Below are positions 58,363 to 64,000 of a stretch of 64,000 nucleotides of DNA, piece by piece; the first letter of the stretch is position 1, and each line of letters begins with the position of its first letter. A program made the translations under genes and the position numbers. The notes beneath the pieces were generated by a model that worked only from the letters and a program-made list of their open reading frames with translations, was not told the DNA's origin and ran no database searches. Origin of the DNA: Mesocentrotus franciscanus (Eukaryota; Echinodermata; Echinoidea; Camarodonta; Strongylocentrotidae); NCBI GenBank assembly GCA_037976565.1, contig CP137686.1, positions 2,956,019 to 3,020,018 on the forward strand. Direction: 5' to 3'.

Positions 58363-58751
58363 CAGTGGCGGATCCAGGGGGGGGGGGGGGCCCGGCCCCT
58401 CCCCAAAAAAACAGGTAAAAACACCCTTTTTTGAAAAAACGAAGTTGGGCCCTCCCTGGTGCCCAAGGGGGGGAGGGGTGGCGGTGGAAAAAAATTAACC
58501 CTTCCCGTAGGGAAAATTTTTTTTCGGTGCCCCAAAAAAAAGTTGTGCTCACTACCCTGGCGCCCAAGGGGTGATGGTGGAAAAAAATTACCCTTCCCGG
58601 AGGAAAATTTTTTTTCGGGTGCCAAAATTTGTTGTTGTTGCTCACTACCCCCCCACTGAGCGAAAAATCGACCGGCACGATTTTCAAATTTTCGCACGAA
58701 GTGGGCCCCTTTTTAGGCCCCCTCCCTTGCCGCCGGCTGGATCCGCCCCTG
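58363..58751 (-). mobile_element. hAT-type MITE, copy 2
   Basis: The ends CAGTGGCGGATCCAG and CTGGATCCGCCCCTG are flanked by TATCAGTG at 58355-58362 and 58752-58759, a perfect 8 bp duplication. It is inverted relative to the copy at 47737, with the same internal repeats. Confidence 0.9.
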
Positions 58752-59443
58752 TATCAGTGTCTGTGATAAGGTGTAATATTGAAGCCCTAAAAAATATGCG
58801 CTTCAAAATGATCATGAGGTGCCTCAAAAAAGTAAAAATCTTTGAGTGACCGGTTTTACCATACTCATTTCTCCAATAGACTGTACTGTTATAAAAACCG
58901 TTACGAAAATAAAAAATGAAATTTCGAGTTCCAATCATAAATATCTTGATAATCAGACAGACGATCGGCTTGTAAAAGTCATGGGATTCCTGACTGACCT
59001 AAAGGTTTATAATTATGGTTGCAACATTAGCTAAATCCAGGATTTTGTTTCAGAATCTGAGGCAATGTTACCGAGTCACTTTAATGGGGGTTGGCAAAAA
59101 TATAGAGGGGGCGCAGAACGCCTTCTGCTCCTCCCCCAATTCTTCCCTCAAGACTCTGCAGTATTCCCAGTTCATGCTCTAACACACATACATTTTGTTT
59201 CGGCTATCTGGAACAACTAAACATCATGCCGTCACTTACAATAAATGTACACAACCTAAAACAAATATAGGCCATGTCGTCAAATATCACACGTTTCTGT
59301 GTTAGGAGTGGATTGGTTTTTTGCACGACTGGGAGTTGGGTTTTGCTTGGGTTGGGATGTTATGTGTTAGTCATTAAACAGAGCGAATGTTCCCGGGGAT
59401 TTTGGTTCACAGACTTGACAAGAATGATTTCATTATTCCACTT

Positions 59444-59445
59444 TT

Positions 59446-59477
<32 letters not shown>

Positions 59478-59480
59478 TTC
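59444..59480. repeat. (CT)n microsatellite
   Basis: CT tract at the start of a pyrimidine-rich 500 bp region. Confidence 0.95.
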
Positions 59481-59866
59481 TCAACCTTCCCTCAATCCTC
59501 CCCCTCAACATCTCTCCAGCCTTCTCGCTCTTGTCCTTTTTTGTCCTTCTTTTCTTTTTGTAGCTCCTTCGTTGTCTCCCGCATCTCGTTCTGTCTCTGT
59601 CTGTCTGTCGGTGTCTCTTTCTGTCTCTCTCTTTCCCACACATATTCTCTAAATATTTTCCCCTCTCTTTCTCTCCCATCCTTCCCTTTCTTGCTTCTCC
59701 CTTTATTATTACTTTCTCTCCCCTTCCATCTCATTCTATTTGTTCTTTAACTCCCTTAGTTTTCCTTTTCCCTCTTTTTATCTCTCTTTACCCCTCTTTT
59801 TCTTTTTCTTCTTCTCTTTCTATCTGCATCCTCCCTTTCTATAAGCCACTCTCTTTCCTTCTGTCA

Positions 59867-59867
<1 letters not shown>

Positions 59868-59902
<35 letters not shown>

Positions 59903-59942
59903 CTGTCTCTCTCTCTCTCCCTCTCTCTCTCTATCTATCTAT
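59868..59942. repeat. (CT)n microsatellite
   Basis: CT tract with CCCTGT interruption, ending in TCTATCTATC. Confidence 0.95.
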
Positions 59943-60434
59943 TCTAATGTTTGATTTTCCTCCGCACTATAGTCTTATTAGCAGTGGTAGCTAATGTGGT
60001 AAAGTGTTGCAAGTCTTGGCAGGTGTTCTTTGTTTACTATGCTGTGATTTGGAGGTGAAAATCAATACTGGCAGTTCACAGAGGCACAGTGGTATCTCAA
60101 AATATGGTACAGATTTAAATTTAAAATGGTGATATAAGGTGCAGTTCTATTTTCTTCTTTTCCCCCCTTTTTTGTTGTTGTTAATAATAATTATTATTAT
60201 TATTATGACTTGGGGGCTGGGAGACTCTCTGTCTCTCTCTGTCTATCTCTCTCTTATGGGCTTTTAAGCATTCATTGTATCACTATTGTTCATTCCCATC
60301 CTAAACCCCACTCTCATATTTTTGCATTTCTGTAATATTGCACCTTTCGATTTCTCTTTTCGTGCTGAGGCACTTGGGAGGCAACAGAAATTTGTATTGG
60401 GGCAGGAACTCCACCTTACCTCTTGACTACATCG

Positions 60435-60497
60435 ATTTTGCTCTCTGTCTACGTATCTCCTCTTCCTCTCCCTCCTCCCTCTCTCTCTCGCCCCCCC

Positions 60498-60554
<57 letters not shown>

Positions 60555-60700
60555 GTATCTCCTCTTCCTCCTCCTCTCTCTCTCTCTCTCTCTCTCACTC
60601 GTTTCCTTCTCTCTCTGTCTACGTATCTCCTCTTCCTCTCCCTCCTCCCTCTCTCCCTCGCCCCTCCCCTCTCTTTCTCTCTCTCTCTCCCTCTCTCTCT

Positions 60701-60738
<38 letters not shown>

Positions 60739-60745
60739 CTTCTTT
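60435..60745. repeat. Compound CT minisatellite
   Basis: (CT)n blocks separated by the repeated phrase CTACGTATCTCCTCTTCCTC, seen three times (about 60448, 60551, 60619). Confidence 0.93.
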
Positions 60746-61039
60746 ATATGTAGCCCCCTCTTCCTGTCTTGATCTCTCACCTTGCTTTGCCTTATATCGA
60801 TATGTCACTGATATGTACGTGATTGTATATCTTTGATCTACAGTAGATGTAAACACGGCAAACTGGTTCAATAGTGCTATAAAAGACCAGATGGTACATT
60901 TCTGTCTTAACCCCCACCATCGACTCTAGTTTTTTTTTTTAATATATTTTGCCTCCGGAGTATGGGCACAACATAGAATAGTACCCTAGATCTAAAGTAG
61001 ATGTAAACATAGCGAATCAGATAGCAATCTGCAAGTAAG

Positions 61040-61565
61040 ACTAGATTCAAGGGGTAAACTCGGTAGTCATGAGGACCGCTATTCATAACGTGGAACTTCC
61101 TATACGTGAAAGGCCGCTATTCATAAAACGGAAAGGGGGTCACTATTCATAAAGGCATAAGGGCCTATATTCACAAGGACCGCTATTCATAACGTGAGAT
61201 GAGGGTCGCTATTCATAATTCACATTGAGGTTCATTACTCATAAGGACCGCTATTCTTAACACGAAATCGGGGTCGCTATTCATAAACATGGAGAAGGGG
61301 CACTATTCATAATTTACATTGGGGGTCACTACTTATGAGGACCGCTATTCAAAATACGAGGAGAGGGTCGCTATTCATGAATTCATTCATTTATTTATGA
61401 ATAGCGACCCTCTACTGGTATTATGAATAGGTACCCTATGAATAAGGACCCTGATTTTGTATTATAAATAGCGCCCCTCTTCTCATATTATGAATAGCGG
61501 TCCTTACGAATAATGACCCCTTTCCCAAATTATGAATAGCAGTCCTTACGAATAGCGAGCGGACA
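61040..61565. repeat. Palindromic array of CGCTATTCAT motifs
   Basis: On the left, GACCGCTATTCATAA and GGGTCGCTATTCAT recur about every 30-40 bp. From 61395 the complement (ATGAATAGCGACC and variants) recurs to 61560. The two halves meet around 61372-61405, where GGGTCGCTATTCAT faces ATGAATAGCGACCC. Confidence 0.88.
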
Positions 61566-61671
61566 CAAGATTCACTGTCTTGATCAAATTTTACCCCTAC
61601 AAACTATTATGATTTTATTGTTATCAATGTTCATTCTATAGCTCCCTCGCCCCCCCCCCCCGCATCTCTCT

Positions 61672-61815
61672 ATCTCTCTTTCTCCTCCTCCTCCTCCTCC
61701 TCCTTCTCATCCTCCTCCTCCTCTTCCTCTTCCTCCTCTTCCTCATCCTCCTTCTTCTTCTCCTCTTCCTCCTCCTCCTCCTCCTTCTTCTTCTCCTCCT
61801 CCTCTCCCCCTCCCT
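61672..61815. repeat. (TCC)n / (TTC)n polypyrimidine tract
   Basis: About 140 bp of uninterrupted pyrimidine-rich triplets, preceded by a run of C near 61652. Confidence 0.95.
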
Positions 61816-61849
61816 ATCTTCTTCTTGCTTAACATTATACCTCAGGTCT

Positions 61850-62550
61850 TAACACAGCAGCGAAGTTCATTTTACATTCGATTGCTTTTGCTCTATCCGT
61901 ATCACTCTGTCTTTCTCTGCTCGATATCTTTCTTTCTTTTCGTATGAGGCTCCGAGAATAAAAAGTGGAAGTGGGTCACTGGGTCCTACATTTTTACCCC
62001 GTTTTGGACTATAAGGAGAGAGGATGATAGAAACTCGAGCGGTTCATGGTCCTTCACCTTAAACACCGAGCTTGAATACAGATTGATTTATTGGTCATGC
62101 TCGGTCCATTTAGGTCGGGCAAAGGAAACACGCATTCCACTACAGGTCCTTCATGTACCCGAACTCTCAAACCTCTCCCCTAAATCAAATTGACGAGTTC
62201 GTAGTGTTTTCTTCCATTTGCCTTGTCAAAGACTGCTATAGTATTTTCGCCTCAAACTCTTGAAACAGTTCATCACCATTTTGTTCGATTTTGTTGTTTA
62301 CTATTGCGCTAACGGAGGGTTTTCTCTGTAGCTTGATAATATTCGACATCATTTATCTCTGAATTCGACTTCCAATCCGTTGATGATACTCGATGATAAT
62401 CACCGACTTCTGATTGGAAACCTACGTCGAGTTTTTTGGCGGTTTCTGGCGATCTCGAGTGATAACAAGGCGTCTGACCTCGTCTGTTTGCACACCAGAT
62501 CACACACAGGTGGCAGAAGCTGTGCTAACTGACATCAATTTGTGAACATA
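61850..62550. other. No gene recognised
   Basis: Mixed composition, short ORFs only. Confidence 0.4.
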
Positions 62551-62559
62551 GCCCACACT

Positions 62560-62750
62560 CATGGGCGGCAATCCCGGGGGAAATGGGGGACGCTCATTCC
62601 CCCCCCCCCGCCTCTCTACGATCACACACGGGTGCCAACTCCAAAAATTGAGAATGAACCTATTTGTTTGGATTGTAGTCAGTAAATTATGAATTTGAAT
62701 TATATTTCTCGGAGGAAAGAAACGTCCCCCCTCCCCCAAAAAAAAGAGAT
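62560..62750. repeat. Possible repeat remnant with G/C runs
   Basis: GGGCGGCAATCCCGGGGG at one side and CCCCTCCCCCAAAAAAAA at the other resemble degenerate termini of GC-rich interspersed elements. No duplication was found. Confidence 0.25.
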
Positions 62751-63867
62751 AAAGATGTTATGGCCTTTTCTTTTTCTTTGCTCGTCGGAAAAATCTGGAG
62801 TACAATATTAAAATGTCTCACCCGCTCCATACTTTAAGACCGATTTCCCGCCGTTGCCTACATTGTAACTGCGCCCTGTCATATGCTCGGAGCGAGGATT
62901 TAAACAGTAACTATAGTAGTTTAATAACGGCTATGGGAATTGTATTTTTTACGTACCAATTGTCGTGTTACATCTTTTAGGAATGTTGAGAGAGAGAGAA
63001 GCTTTCATATAATGCTTGTATCTGATATTATCTCTCCTATGGCGTCATCCAAAGGGAAAGGCTCGGGGGACCCGAAATACTTTAGTTTTACGACTCAGTC
63101 ATGCTCCAGGTCGATTGATTTTCCCGAATAATAGATTTACAAAATATTTAGTGACACAGCTTAGTAACTCCAGTTGTGTGCTGGTTTCGTAAATGAAGCT
63201 TAGTATATAATACTATTCCGCAAGCATTGTTAGTGGAATTTCATGAGCGAAAGAGAAACACTATGCAGCAGATTACTTTAAAATGTGCAGATGATTTCCC
63301 AATTGTATAAGTTGCTAGGGGATTCCCTTTACTTTCGCCGTCCTCATTTTATCAAGAATCTTAGCGGGACTTTTTAGATTCACTGTTGTTTGCATTTAAT
63401 TTAATCCATCATTAAATTCTCTTTTCGCCGCGGAATTCGTTTCTTGGAAAATTGTAAAAATTCATGCAAAAGAACAGCCGTTGACTGAAGCAATAAGCAG
63501 TGTTGAAATGAAATAAAATAAATAAATAAATAAGGGCATTGTGACCTACCTCCCGATAAACCCAAGTGTACTATATCGTTAGAAGAGGATGTGCATGGTT
63601 TTCCTGTAATTATTTCATCTATTCACAAGCTGGTTAATCTGTCTGGTATTTCTTTTGATGTCTCTTCGCCATCCTTCTCTACCAATTATATCCCAAATTT
63701 CGTTTCAGTCCTCTCATCCATACTATGTGAATAAATTTGAGAAGAAAAACAAAATCTGAGTTTAATATATAGGGTTTCTCATACTTGTTCCACTTTGTCC
63801 CCCATCTCTCTCTCTCTGTCTCTCCCTCTCTCTCCCTCCCACTCTTCATCCTTAAAGGGTGTATCTC

Positions 63868-64000
63868 ACTGAGCGGCGAATGCTTACGAACGTTGCGATT
63901 TTTGATTCGCCAACCTTTCTGACGAATGTTGGCAAAAATCAGGGTTCGCCTCTGCGACATTTAGCGACTTTTAGCGATGTTTAACGACAATTAGCAACAT
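63868..64000. repeat. Partial repeat at window edge with TTTAGCGAC units
   Basis: After TCACTGAGCGGCGAA come GCGAC-type units of about 11 bp (TTTAGCGACTTTTAGCGATGTTTAACGAC). The element runs off the window. Confidence 0.5.

Noticed and set aside
1..64000. CRISPR array, prokaryotic operon or phage
   Set aside because: No spaced identical repeats, no ribosome-binding sites with long ORFs; all features point to a eukaryotic nuclear genome.

Overview
The window looks like nuclear DNA of a marine invertebrate, most probably a sea urchin. The evidence is short exons with spliceosomal signals, very dense (CT)n/(GA)n tracts, many short inverted-repeat transposons, and tRNA-derived SINEs whose body I recognise from sea urchin genomes (for example 57345-57445 and 55690-55985). 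The species call is inference. No bacterial gene, rRNA, true tRNA or CRISPR array was seen.

Left part (1 to about 36190): a tandem array of five diverged units, with starts at about -6, 6535, 11646, 18889 and 27740. Each unit carries one copy of the same gene. The model is a TATA-like box and initiator at the unit boundary, a leader exon of about 140-260 nt ending in a near-perfect splice donor, an intron of about 1.4 kb holding two old SINEs, and a second exon with the whole coding region. The protein (194-210 aa in intact copies) has a short N-terminus, two membrane segments and a long proline/glutamine-rich tail made of 10-residue repeats, ending in a WW-binding PPxY motif close to the C-terminus. 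I do not recognise a named family. Copies 3, 4 and 5 are intact; copies 1 and 2 are broken. Units 1, 3 and 4 (type A) also carry a conserved block of bZIP-like sites with a TATA box; units 2 and 5 (type B) lack it. Units 1 and 4 are close copies. Later insertions decorate single units: a 2 kb nested inverted-repeat transposon in unit 4, and in unit 5 a near-perfect foldback just after the stop codon, a 5'-truncated LINE and a 137-140 bp satellite carrying nuclear-receptor-like DR1 sites.

Right part (about 36.2-64 kb): no confident gene. It holds long polypyrimidine and CT/GA microsatellites, a 3 kb Harbinger-like element (TTA target duplication) split by a second element with a 9 bp duplication, a CATATGGG-rich repeat, two hAT-type MITEs with 8 bp duplications, several SINEs, a GAT tract, a 17-18 bp minisatellite and a large palindromic array of CGCTATTCAT motifs (61040-61565). 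Three stretches with good splice-site context are reported as possible isolated exons, with low confidence.

The most interesting system is the tandem family of two-pass PPxY membrane proteins, with its variable decapeptide tail, overlapping leader ORF and SINE-filled intron.
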